64,000 nt of DNA, taken from assembly GCF_029784155.1 (NCBI RefSeq), contig NC_073693.1, positions 282,303,456 through 282,367,455 of the forward strand, given 5' to 3'. The stretch is from Uranotaenia lowii (taxonomy: Eukaryota > Arthropoda > Insecta > Diptera > Culicidae). The notes below the pieces were generated by a model. It did not search any database. It worked only from the letters and a program-made list of their open reading frames with translations, and had not been told where the DNA came from. Positions 1-10,224 of this stretch are shown here, piece after piece (position 1 is the first letter of the stretch; the number at the start of each line of letters is the position of its first letter). The translations under genes were made by a program, and so were the position numbers.

Positions 1-915
1 TTCTAATGATTGCAAAATATTTGAAATAACATGAATTTTGAAGCCGTTTCTTTAAACTTTTTCGTCATGTCTATAACAGATTTTACAAGAAGTGAAAGGA
101 ATTTTTTTCGAGCATCCATCGTATAGCTTTTAACTTCTTAATATTTTTTTTGAGTAAACCATATGGGACTTACGGTAGTTTTAGTAAGAGATGTTTTGTT
201 CTGAAGACCAGGGACTACGACGGGTAGAAAATATCAGGAAAGGATGAAGGTTAATCTGTTCAGTTAAACTTTTTGTTTAATATCAATATTAATTTGTTGT
301 TTGCTTCAGAGGTTGTTAACAAATTTGAAAATTTTGAACATTTCCTCCAGGTACCTTAAGGCAGTCAAATGAGAGGGCTTCTGTTCTTTTATGTTATTTT
401 CATTATTTCGCAACTGACCTGAAATCATTACATTCATTCCAGTTCAGCAAAATTATTTGAATCGAGAATAGGCAAACCAATAATGTTAAAGACAAACGTC
501 GTTTGAAGCTTATTTGTGAATCCTGGACGATTTAATATGCAAACATTTCTTCTTCCATACAAATTTCCATACAAAATTGAATCGCGTTGCGCTTGTTCAG
601 GAATCAACTAAATCATTGAAAATTTTACATTGATGAAAAGCCATTTAAAAATATGGTAGCAAAAAGTCATTTTTTGCAGTGGTCTAGTGTACATTCGAAT
701 AATGCATTGATAAAAAAAAGTGCCACTTTCAAGTGTGACTCTCAGTTTACTCAACGGTTGACTGATAGTTATCTAATATTTTAGGCGACAGACACAAATG
801 CACCAAAGCTTTAATGAAAAAATCTATCCCTTTGGTAACGGTTTCATCGAACAAACAGTTGCTATCTAAGAATCTCACACACATCTAATGATTGAAAATG
901 CACTTATCAGCTCAC
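1..915 (-). other. intron 2 of P450 gene 1 (part), AT-rich
   Basis: This stretch lies downstream of the exon 2 donor of P450 gene 1, which is on the minus strand. I see no third exon here: there is no heme-binding or I-helix sequence on the minus strand, so intron 2 is at least 915 bp and exon 3 must lie to the left of the window. The sequence is AT-rich and I recognise no repeat in it. Confidence 0.6.
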
Positions 916-1372
916 CTGTCAGCATTACCAGCATTTTGTTGAAGTACACATCGGGACTGTCGTTGGTGCAGTCCCCGAATATTTGCCTCCGGTCAACAAA
1001 ATGATCGAAATCTTTCACCCCAACCGCCTTGATCAGTTCCGGATCCCGCAGAACAAACATCGGTGTGGTCAAATCAAACAGCCCGAACACCCTTAAAAAA
1101 TAATTCGTTACTCACCGGGCAATTTCCATACTTAATTAATGGTTTCATCTCAATTCTTACTTGACCCCGGGATACTTGTTGTAGATGGAATAGATGAAAT
1201 CGTTGAAGGAAACCCGGTGCAGAATCAATGGCCCGGTGCTTCCAAGTCCCGGCCGGACCGCCATTGAGGGAATCGGTTTATTGTGGAAGTAATCATTGCG
1301 ACGCGTCAGACGACGATAGATCAAGGTCAGCACGACGATTATCAACGCCAACGAAATAACGCTTGGATCCAT
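916..1372 (-). CDS. cytochrome P450, CYP9 family, exons 1-2 (partial gene 1)
   Basis: 5' part of a microsomal cytochrome P450 of the CYP9 type (mono-oxygenase of the endoplasmic reticulum). Exon 1 is 1161-1372 on the minus strand. It starts at an ATG and encodes a hydrophobic N-terminal anchor (about residues 4-18), a basic RRLTRR stop-transfer stretch and the motif NDYFHNKPIPSMAVRP. A 69 bp intron (1092-1160) has a GTAAG donor and a TTTTTTAAG acceptor and interrupts a Lys codon (phase 2). Exon 2 is 916-1091, contains VFGLFDLTTPMFVLRDPELI, and ends at a GTGAG donor in phase 1. Exon order, lengths and phases match the two other P450 genes in the window, which supports the gene model. The catalytic exon is outside the window. 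The family is clear; the exact CYP9 subfamily (9J-like) is inference. Confidence 0.9.
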
Positions 1373-1394
1373 TCTCGGCGGATGGCGCTTGACG

Positions 1395-1441
1395 ACTGAA
1401 TTGTTGTCCCAAGGGGATGGGTCGTTGAAGCTTAAATAAGT
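1395..1441 (-). promoter_or_regulatory. putative core promoter of P450 gene 1 (TATA-like box and Inr)
   Basis: On the minus strand, a TATTTAAG-like box (about 1432-1440) lies some 35-40 bp upstream of TTCAGTCGT (around 1395-1400), which matches the arthropod initiator TCAGT. The ATG follows about 25 bp later. The spacing suits a TATA/Inr promoter. Genes 2 and 3 have TCAGT motifs but no obvious TATA box. Confidence 0.4.
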
Positions 1442-1781
1442 TGCCGCATATCTTTGAGATCAGTTTTGTTTATACGGCGTAGTAGTTGGTTGGTTAGTAT
1501 TTTTGGAGGCAAGAGTGGGTGTCAATCAAATAATTGTCATGCCCAATTTCAATTTTCAAATTAAGTTATCTTTTAGTCCAGTTAAAAAAGGTCTCAACTC
1601 TGACTACAGCTATTCGATAGGATCAAACAATTTTTATAGGTGGAAATTATTTAGCAATTTGAATATTTTGACTCAGTACAAGAGCATAAAAGGAGCGTGC
1701 ATGTTAGTTCTAAGACAGATTTAAGACAGCTTTAGTTTTGAATTGGAATTTGTGGCTACACTTAAAAAAACATAAGTTACA
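1442..1781. other. spacer upstream of P450 gene 1
   Basis: AT-rich sequence. One plus-strand 73-codon reading frame (1503-1724) has no recognisable features and no codon structure. I see no gene here. Confidence 0.4.
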
Positions 1782-3827
1782 TCTATATTTATAAAAATGG
1801 ATTTCTGTCTGTCTGTTCCCTATACATCTAAAAACTTCTAAACCGATTTGTGTGAAACTTGGCAGATGAGGGTAATAGAGGTCGTAGAAGGTTCCTATAA
1901 TAGTTTGGGACCCCTCCCTCTTCCTGGAAGGAGGGAGGGGGTCTCAAGTAACAAGTCTTCATAGCTCGAAAACTGATCATTAGGGTGTCCTAAAATTGCA
2001 TAATGCCTGGGTATCTGAGGGCTCACCCTCCAAATGGTAGATTAGTATGTGGAGAACAAACTTTTGTATGGGACCTTCTAAAAAAAATCACCATTTTTGA
2101 ACCACCATAACTTTTTTGTTATAACTCCAATCGAGTTGCAGTCTTCAGGTGAAATGTTAGTCCAAGTTAAAATTTTAATAAAATGAACATAATTAAGCAA
2201 TCGATTAGTAACGAAAAAAAAAACAATTTGATGAAAACCAGTTTTTTATGCTTCTTCAGAACACAATGTCTTAGAATCCCTTTCACACTTGAGATTCAGT
2301 GCAAACCCGTCCTGTTGTCAGATTCAGCTCAAACTTGGCATATGGCCTCCTGATGATTCCCTTAAACCATCCAAGTTTTGATTTTCAAGAAGGTATTTAT
2401 TAAGACGAATTTGATAAATTAAAAAAATATATACTAAATTTTGATTTTTATTAAAGATTAAACCGTGAATAGCTCTTCACATAATGATAAAAACAACATG
2501 CTTTGTTCAGACAAGTTTAAATGCATAAAAATCCGCATCTTTTGATAGTATTGATATTAAAATCATTTCACGCTATGTACACATTTTGGTCAGTTGAATA
2601 CAAAATTTTTGGAAAAAAAAATTTATTTCTTGGAAATAGCTTGCTTATTTTGAATTTTGAAGCAAATTTGGTTAATGTAACGCTTTTTTTTTCTTGGAAA
2701 ACTTTACCACAGAGAACAGACGTACAAGCTAGTCCACGAAACTTGTGTCAAATTTCCAACGATCAATTTGAATTTTTTTTTGTTTTTTGGATGGGCCACC
2801 AGATGTCTCCAAACACGCCAAAGAGAACTGTCAAAACCAAACTGAGAAAACAAAACAAAATTTTGGTCAGTTTGCAAGCAGCAAAGTGTTAAATTTTGGA
2901 CAATGGGATGAAAAAGTGATACTAAAGTAACCCGCTTCAAATGTCTAGAATCAGTTCTGATGGGTAAGACTGATCGTCATGTATGTTTCTAATTCACTGG
3001 ATATAGTCGATTCATCCTCTGGCGATAACCGCTCAAAATGTGCCAAAATGTATAAGCTTTTTTTAAGAGTTTCTAAAATGTCCCGCTTTTTTTGTGAAAT
3101 GTCCCGCTTTTTTCTAAAAATATCTGGCAAGCCTAGCTAAACATGATTTTTTTAGTCGGCCCCATACAAAAGTGTGTTCTAATCTACCATTTGGAGGATG
3201 AGTCCTCAGATTCCCAGGGATTATGCAATTTTGGAACACCCTACTGATCATGCAAATGGAATCAAATTTGGCATGGAAGTGTATTTCGGTACGAAGAATG
3301 TTTCTATGATGGTTTGGTATCCCTCCTTTTTCCCTTACCAGTTTTTGGCATAAATCGAGAACATATCAATCGCCCTTTCAGGGGTGGAGTCGGATAGAAA
3401 TAGGCAGGTTTTATTCATATTTTATTTTACACAAACCGAAGTCTTTTATCAAACAAATGGATCTAAATGTGGCATGTGACGTTTTTCAGAAACTTAAAAT
3501 ATTTCTATGATATATTTCGTGAGACCTTTCGGCAAGAAGGAATGAAAGCTATTAGAGGGTGGGGAATTAGTATCAAATAAATAACAGATTAAAAATATCA
3601 GTTCTTTAAAACAAATTTAGAGATCAAGTTTCAGAAAATGAGTACTCTTTGTATTGCAATTCGAAACTCCAGCTGCAGTTCTCATCATTTCATAGTGCGC
3701 AGTGGTTGTTCGAGAAATAAGTTGTAATTTGATTTAAAACTTTACCACCAACAATAAAAATTTAAATAACATTTAGAAGGTTTCATTTATTTTTCAAAGA
3801 TGTAGCAAAGCACATCGGGTCAGCTAG
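1782..3827 (+). mobile_element. Helitron-like non-autonomous repeat, family 1, copy 1
   Basis: The repeat starts TCTATATTTATAAAAATGG after an A and ends in GGGTCAGCTAG followed by T. Helitrons are known to begin with TC, end with CTRR and insert between A and T. The interior carries degenerate blocks built around 'gaa(c/t)caaatttggcatg', pyrimidine-rich 'cccctccctc' tracts and near-identical stretches (about 1980-2045 and the inverted 3170-3240) that also occur elsewhere in the window. There is no helicase or Rep coding sequence, so it is non-autonomous. A second copy begins directly at its 3' end. I could not verify the usual 3' subterminal hairpin. Confidence 0.5.
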
Positions 3828-4110
3828 TCTATATTTATAAAAATGGATTTCTGTCTGTCTGACTGTTTCCTATAGACTCGGAAACTACTGAACCGATTCA
3901 ATCGAAACTTGACATGTAGGTGCTTTTGAGCCCTGGGGTGGTTTCTATTATGGTTTTAGACCCCTCCCTCTCACTGGAAGGGAGGAGGGGGTCTCTTGAA
4001 GAAAATACAAATGTTCTCATAGTTCGATAACTGTTGAAGTTAATTCTACTTCGATGTGTAGTACACTGTTGGCAACCGAAAAAACGAGATATCTGGTATT
4101 TGGTCCGCAA
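3828..4110 (+). mobile_element. Helitron-like repeat, family 1, 5' fragment abutting copy 1
   Basis: The 5' end TCTATATTTATAAAAATGG followed by TTTCTGTCTGTCTG is repeated here immediately after the CTAG end of the previous copy, giving a head-to-tail pair. It continues through 'gaaactactgaaccgattc' and a GC-rich 'cccctccctctcactggaaggg' block, then loses similarity. No CTAG end was found, so it is truncated. Confidence 0.45.
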
Positions 4111-4194
4111 TGTGTTAAGTTCATGATGTCAACAATTCCTCAAAAATTTATGTTGATTGTAAATTTTATTTAAAAGTTAAACCTTTTTCTGAAT

Positions 4195-4262
4195 TTTGAA
4201 TCTGCATTTTGAATCTGAATTCTGAACTCTGAACCTGAAATAAAAATTGCGCTTTGATTCTG
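4195..4262 (+). repeat. short CTGAATTCTGAAT-like minisatellite fragment
   Basis: A short run of degenerate units ('tttgaatctgaattctgaactctgaacctg') resembles the 13 bp monomer that is hugely expanded at 45.7-54.3 kb. It is only a few imperfect copies long. Confidence 0.4.
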
Positions 4263-5403
4263 CATCCGAATTTTCATAGGACTTCTGAAATAAACGAAAA
4301 ATACGATTTCAGAATCTTATTCCAGATCAGAATTTTATGAGCCAAGTTTAAGAGCCTTATTCATGATTTTATTAATTCAATTCTTTAGTTCAGGTTTAAT
4401 CTAAATTCACTATTAAAATTATTTATTTTTAAATCTGTATTGTGAATCAGAATTTAAATATGAATTTACAAAGATCTGAAACTGACTTTTTAATTTAAGA
4501 TTGCATTTCGAAGCTTTAAATTTTGGAAAATTGTGTAAGAATAAAGGTAAAAAAAATTAATTTGAATATAAAACAAAATTTCTCTTTTTTCGGATTCGCA
4601 AAACTATTAGGTATCAAAATATTGAAAATGCATATGATCTCGAAAAACATGATTTAAATTGAATATTAAATTTCAAACCAAATTTGAACCAGGATTTCAA
4701 AGCAGCTTTTCATTTCCAATTTCCTATGATTATTCCAACTGAAAATCAAGAATCCAGACCTGGATACAGAATCCAAAATACGAAAATAGGAATACAATTT
4801 TGGTTATAAGAACTATGAAATCAGAACCTCCGAAATGGGTTTTTTTTAATTCAAAATTTAATATTCAGGCCTGAATTTCGATAAAGAAATGAAAAAAATT
4901 TTAACAAGCGAAGCAGAAATTTTTGGATGGATTTTTAAGGTTTTGGCATTAGTTTTTAGTCCAGGTCCTACGGCCATGTGTCAGATATACTTTGTTATGA
5001 TATATTTCAATATTTTTAATCATCATCATCTTAAAAATATTTTCTCCTAATTCAATAAAGTATAATCAACAAATTTAAAATCAGATTTTATTTTTCTTAG
5101 TTGTAGATTTGTTAGTTCATCAGTTATAAATGATAAATTTCACTCAACATTGATTTAATTTTAAACTTATGAACTCTATATCACCAAAAATAGAGGCGAG
5201 AGACAAAATCTGAGCAAAGATTCGAGTTCAGCAAGCCAAAATCTTTCAAACTAACATAGGCACGAAAATGCCTTTTTTGATGAGTTATCAATTAAATTCT
5301 ATAAATAAGTTTTTAAAATGAAAAGAAGTTTTCGTTGAAAAAATTTCATCTAAATTAATACATAGCGTTATCTTTTGATCTTCATATTTTGTTTGTTTTT
5401 TCA
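4263..5403. other. AT-rich sequence, no gene seen
   Basis: Very AT-rich, with scattered 'tctgaattt'-like words and many stop codons in all frames. No transposon ends or coding sequence were recognised. Confidence 0.4.
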
Positions 5404-6295
5404 ATTAAATTTACCGATTTTTAAAGTATAGAGGAGGTCTAAGCAAACCTTGGTCGAGTGCGGTCGTGTTTTTCTCGCTCGTGATATTTTTTGCACTTTA
5501 ACTTTCGAGAAAAATGAAAGTTTTTAGTTTAGTTTTTAGTTTTTAGTTTAGTTTCATTGTAGTGAAGTTCGGTTTATCCGAAAAGTTTTTCGTCCAATTG
5601 CAGTAATAAAGAAAATGTTTTCTCCCCGAATTGAAGTTCGAATTGGTTTTGCAGGAATTCAGAAAAAAGGAGGACCCATTTGTGAGCTGTCAAAGGAATC
5701 GGTCGATGCTATGTTTGCTCCATGTGCGTTGTTGGTTTGAGGAAATTTTTATTACAAACAAGTTATTACATATAATGTGAACAAAAAAGTTTTTAAATTA
5801 AATGACGGAACAAGAAGAATATGAAAATTATCAGCCATACGTTTCGTAACGAGTTATAACATAAAGTGAAAAAAGGGTTTTGTATGTGGGGGGAGGGTAA
5901 CAATGCTGAATTGAAGAAGAATGCAAAAGAAGTTTGTTGATGCATGTGGGCTCAAAAATGTTCTAGAACTTATTTAAATGTGAATTTTCCGGTATCAGAG
6001 GTGGAAACTCATTAACAAAATGATGGTTATATTTTTCGTCTTGGGAAAATTGTGATTTAAATGGTAAACTTTGTGATTGCTGCAATCATTTCAATTTTTT
6101 GGGGGAGTGCAACCAACTGGGTTGCTGAAATCTACCTAAGCAAATGTTCATAAGCAAATCATCATAAGCAGGAGAAATGAAAGCTAAGTATAATTCCTAA
6201 ATCTTTTAGAGCTTATATTACATAATCTTTTATACACATTAGCTTTTACTTATACATTAAAAGGCTGGAACAAATATCGATTTCTTTTTTTGTCA

Positions 6296-6312
6296 CCCCC
6301 CCCCCCCCCCCC
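6296..6312. repeat. poly(C) tract 1
   Basis: A run of about 17 C residues in otherwise AT-rich DNA, followed by TTCGAAATTTC. A similar tract lies about 100 bp further on. Confidence 0.85.
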
Positions 6313-6400
6313 TTCGAAATTTCAAAAAACCTGAAGGGGGAAATAAATAAAGTTTGAAGTAATTTATGTAAACTTAGATAAAAAATTATTTTTTATTGTC

Positions 6401-6418
6401 CCCCCCCCCCCCCCCCCT
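6401..6418. repeat. poly(C) tract 2
   Basis: A second run of about 17-18 C residues, followed by TCGCGATG. The two tracts sit in similar contexts (tttgtc or attgtc before the C run). Confidence 0.85.
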
Positions 6419-6475
6419 CGCGATGTTCCAACTCCGAGTGACAAAAGATGGATTTGAAATTTGTTCCGGCCTAAT

Positions 6476-6542
6476 GTTCATATATTATAATGTTCATGTT
6501 ATATATTATAATGTTCATGTTATATATTATAATGTTCAATAT
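6476..6542. repeat. three tandem copies of a 24 bp AT-rich unit
   Basis: The block 'atattataatgttcat' recurs three times in succession with 'gttat' linkers, then breaks down into 'gttcaatatatg'. Confidence 0.7.
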
Positions 6543-7452
6543 ATGTTAAAAGGAATGTAATAAGCCAATTATTTTTGCATCTAGGCCAAAGTCGTGTAAA
6601 AAAACCTTTCGAGTTATCATCATGACTCGTAAGGTTTTGTGTCTTTTGATGTTTTTTTTTTTTGTTCTTTTTTCTTTCCAAGAGAGAGTAAAGGCGCTTT
6701 ATCCTTGGTCGATGACCAGAAATGATTGTACACTGAAATCCAAAATAGTTAAAGAAAAAATTAGCATAGATTTCTTAAGTCATTCTATTTTGTACATCAA
6801 ATTTTTCAAAATACTTAGGTTTTGTGATTTCTGTGTACAAAATAAATCATTTCCAGCCCCTCTAGAATGACCCAAGTGATTGGCGAAAAAATTTGGATAG
6901 CGCATTGTTTCTCCATCAAGGAGCATCTTAGCATGCTTCCAAAGATACTGCCCATTCGAAACGTATGGTACTGGTGGTCCACGTTTCTTCCTGTTCCTGT
7001 GTTCCGGTTCTCTCTGCGTTCTCTGCTCCATGGTAGACCCAACCATTTTGTGTTTTTGATAATTTTAATGTTTTTATGTCAAAATAATTAAAAACATGAA
7101 CAAAGACAAGAAGAATGATAACACACTTATTATTCTTTGGGACTCAGACATAAGTTCTGGCTATGGAAGTACGATTAGTGATTAGTTAAATTTACCGATT
7201 TTTAAAGTGTAGTTTTTTGAGATTTTCAAATAATTTAACCGTAATAACAAAACATGGAATTCCATTTTTCTATTTCTATCAGTTTTCTTAACCCATTTCT
7301 CAACTTAAACTTTGTCACTATAAGCTTTTAATGCAAAATTAAACCTCTCGTATTAATAATACATTAAGTTATTATTGAAAAATTGAAAAATCAAGGTAGA
7401 ATTTTAATTAAAAATATGATTTTATCCTTGACTTTCAACACTGGCACTCTTG

Positions 7453-7801
7453 TGTAGGGATCAGGATAGATAATGAAACCAAAATGAGCTAAATAAAATA
7501 TTGATTCAGAAACGTTACATCATAATTGAGGTTTTAATTACGAGGAGATGACTTAGTTCATACGAGCGTGAGCGTTACGTTCCGTTATATGAAAACGTGA
7601 GCGCAATTCAATTCGATTGGAGCTGTCAAAGAGAAAGAGAGGAATGAGATCTCAAGCGTGTAGGTGTGGTAGTTTAACGTGGTCTAACCGTTAATACAGA
7701 GAGGCCGATTGAGGTTGGTATTGGTGAAGTATCCTTTTCCAAGCTGCACCTGCACCGCATTGTGCCGGCCGAAGAGAAAGGCCGCCAGTTAAGAAACGCA
7801 T
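7453..7801 (-). repeat. 3' LTR, truncated (349 bp)
   Basis: Identical by eye to 12532-12880. It lacks the part equivalent to 12881-12986, so the beginning of U3 is missing, and it runs straight into integrase coding sequence at 7802. Its outer end matches that of the 5' LTR (plus strand TGTAGGGATC) next to the TCTTG duplication. Confidence 0.9.
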
Positions 7802-10001
7802 GATTCTCTTCATTGCGCCTATCCCGATGTGACCCTGATGGGCAAACTTCATAGCCGTTACTCGTAGTTTTCGTGGTAAAACGACCTTATCATCCTTATA
7901 AACAAGTGCCCCAAACGTTCGAAGGTGTTTCGCATGAGCTTCGTATTTCTTGATATTCTCAGTCCACAATCCAGCCAGTACAGCCGTCTTTACAGAACAG
8001 ATCTCACTGTCAGCTTCTGATTCTGTTTCTATATCCTGCCACGAAATGTTCATATGCCCAACATGTAACGCGAATAGTAAATTTTTCTCCGTGTCTTCTT
8101 CGAACGGTGAATCATTCTGCGATTTTTTTATAAGACGTGAAAGTGCGTCAGCTACATTGAGATGACCTGGAACAGAAACGATGCTGAAATCATAAGACTG
8201 CAGTCGGAGAGCCCACGCCTCTGCTCGTGTTAGGTATAGCGCGTTTGCTGGTGCGTAAACCAGTTCCGAAAATAAACGTATTAGCCTCGGAATCTGTACG
8301 AATGAGGAATTTTTTGTTGATCAAATAAAAGCTGAAATGCTCGACTCCCCACACTACGGCGAGCGACTCTCGTTGCGTTTGCGGGTACTTTTTCTCCGTT
8401 TCAGTTAAAGATTTTGAAGCGCAAGATATTATGCGTGGGATGTTCGCATCATCAAACTGTAGGAGTACCGCGCCCAGCCCAACTGGAGATGCATCGACGT
8501 ATAGCTCCGTTCGGTCCTTATAGTCGAAGTATCCTAGGCGCAAAATTGACTGCAGAGACTCCTTTTTCAGAAATTCAAACTCACGCTCTTCCTCTTCGTT
8601 CCAGTAGAATGTATGGGAATTTGCCAGTTTACGGAGATGTTTAGTTTTATCAGCTCGTTGCAGAATGAAGCGCTCGCAAAAATTGAGAAGGCCAAGGAAG
8701 CTCTTGACTTCGGATTGAGATTCAGGGTTCCGGAAATCCCGTACCGCTTTTATTTTATCTTCTTCGACACGCAAGCCATCGTGGGATAAGGAATAACCCA
8801 GAAATTTTACAGATCTTTTACCAAAAACGCATTTTTCTAAGTTGAGGCAAACATTATGCTCCTCTAGCTTTTTCAGGGTATGCTCAAGCCGCTCGTCATG
8901 TTCCTTTCTATTTTGTCCGTAGACCAAAATGTCATCTAGGTAGTTAACTGTACCTGTACACCCATCGAGAACTTTGGTTTGGAGTATCTCCTGAAAAATG
9001 TCCGGCGAATTGCATAGTCCGAAGGGAAGCCTTCTAAATCGGTACGTGGCTCTACCAGCGAAAAAGTTAGTTAAGTGGCGGGAGTTTTCATGCAACTCTA
9101 CGTGGAAAAAAGCGCTCTTTAGATCGATTGTGGAAAAGTAACTTGAACCATTCAAGTCTGATAGAATTGAATCTAGGGTAGGCATTTTGAATGGCGTTCT
9201 TATAATTGACTTATTGGGCCCACGCAAATCGACAACGAGTCTTATGTCATTTTTGCCCTTTGGCACAACTAATAGTGATGAGCAGAACGAACGATCCATG
9301 TCACCAACTACATGTTCGATGATACCTGTGTCAAGAGGAAGAATGGCAAGTTTGTTAAGATCCTCTCTAAATCAATAAAACAGCAATAAAAAAATACCTG
9401 TGCTCAGCAAGTCATCCAGACGCTTCTCTGTTTCTTCTTTAAAAGCTGGTGGTATACTTGTGAAAATATTTCGGGAAGGAGGCAACGTTCTATCATAAGA
9501 CAAAACGACTGGTGGTACATTGAATTTTGGGAATTCTAAATAATAGTCGATCATTCTTATTTCTCCAGGGAAGTTACGATTTTCTAATAACGATGTATTG
9601 TGCTGAATTGGGACGTTCAATCCTAGCTGTAATAAGCTATATCTTATTCCTGTGTCTCTACTCAAAAGTGGACGAGCATTGGGGATAACGTAAAACTTTT
9701 CTGTCAACCGGGGCCTTTCATCCGATATGAACAACTCTGCTTCGAATGTAGCTTGGACCGATATTTCACCTGGAACAGCGTATGCTCTGAGGGGTTTGTC
9801 GGTACCCTTATTGACGTTGTACAGTAAAGATGAGGTTATTTCGTTGTTCATCAATTTTTTGAATACATCTCCCCCCACAGTATTCACTTCTGCTCCTGAA
9901 TCGATTAAAAAATTTACAGCTACGCCTGCGACAAGTCCCGTAACAATGTAATCTTCGTTGCGGATTGAATAGTCGATTGTACTAACCGGAGCCGCAGAAT
10001 G
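7802..10001 (-). pseudogene. pol (protease, RT, RNase H, start of integrase), broken
   Basis: Polyprotein of the LTR element, read on the minus strand. The protease active site DSGAEVNTVGG lies around 9870-9905. RT follows with LVVDLRGPNK, the YLDD box at about 8930 and RNase H with LYVDASPVGLGAVL near 8490. One frameshift around 8225-8235 separates RNase H from a further open stretch with VPGHLNVADALSRL and the integrase zinc-binding start (AHQGHIGIGAMKRIM). The ORF then passes directly into LTR sequence at 7801, so most of the H2C2 finger and the whole integrase core are gone. A 72 bp GT...AG segment (9326-9397) interrupts the RT N-terminus. The gene cannot make a working integrase. Confidence 0.85.
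9326..9397 (-). other. putative 72 bp intron or insertion inside pol
   Basis: On the minus strand the sequence reads ...AGCACAG|GTATTTTTTT ... CTCTTGACACAG|GTATCATC. Removing 9326-9397 joins the frame into LSTGIIEHVV, the usual start of a Gypsy RT domain. The donor (GTATTT), a pyrimidine-rich acceptor and the 72 bp length suit an insect intron. The nine bases CACAGGTAT at both junctions would equally fit a small duplication or insertion. Confidence 0.5.
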
Positions 10002-10224
10002 CTAAAACCAACGAATAAGGATTATTTCTAGAAAATTCAAGTTCAACGTTTTGATTATCAATGCATTTATTAAGACAATTTCAAATACGAGAGTAAGTAC
10101 AAAAAAAGTAATTCAGTGCCAATCAAAAACATTAAAAAAATTATCATGTTCGTCCAGTTTTTTGTCAATTTAGTAACGTTTCGGAACAGGTTAAAACTAA
10201 TATTAAAAATTACTAGGCACTTAC
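10002..10224 (-). other. putative 223 bp intron between gag and pol
   Basis: The gag frame reads ...GAA TCT then GTAAGTGCC TAG: a textbook donor three codons before the gag stop. The acceptor TTGGTTTTAG|CATTCTGCGG (10002-10003) opens the protease frame. Splicing joins gag to pol in frame without a frameshift, so it could give a Gag-Pol fusion while unspliced RNA gives Gag. This rests on sequence only; no RNA evidence. Confidence 0.5.

Larger units (their letters stand above)
5404..7210. mobile_element. unclassified insertion bracketed by 23 bp direct repeats
   Basis: The same 23 bases (ttaaatttaccgatttttaa followed by agt) occur at about 5406-5428 and 7186-7208, so the 1.75 kb between them looks like an insertion with a long target duplication, as LINEs and retrocopies make. 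Inside are a 42-codon plus-strand ORF at 5612-5740 (starting MFSPRIEV) and minus-strand frames around 6780-7046 rich in Arg and Pro. Neither was recognised. No poly(A) tail is visible at either edge, so the class is open. Confidence 0.35.

Noticed and set aside
7691..8053. 120-codon minus ORF as a separate gene
   Set aside because: It is the tail of pol running across a deletion junction into LTR sequence.
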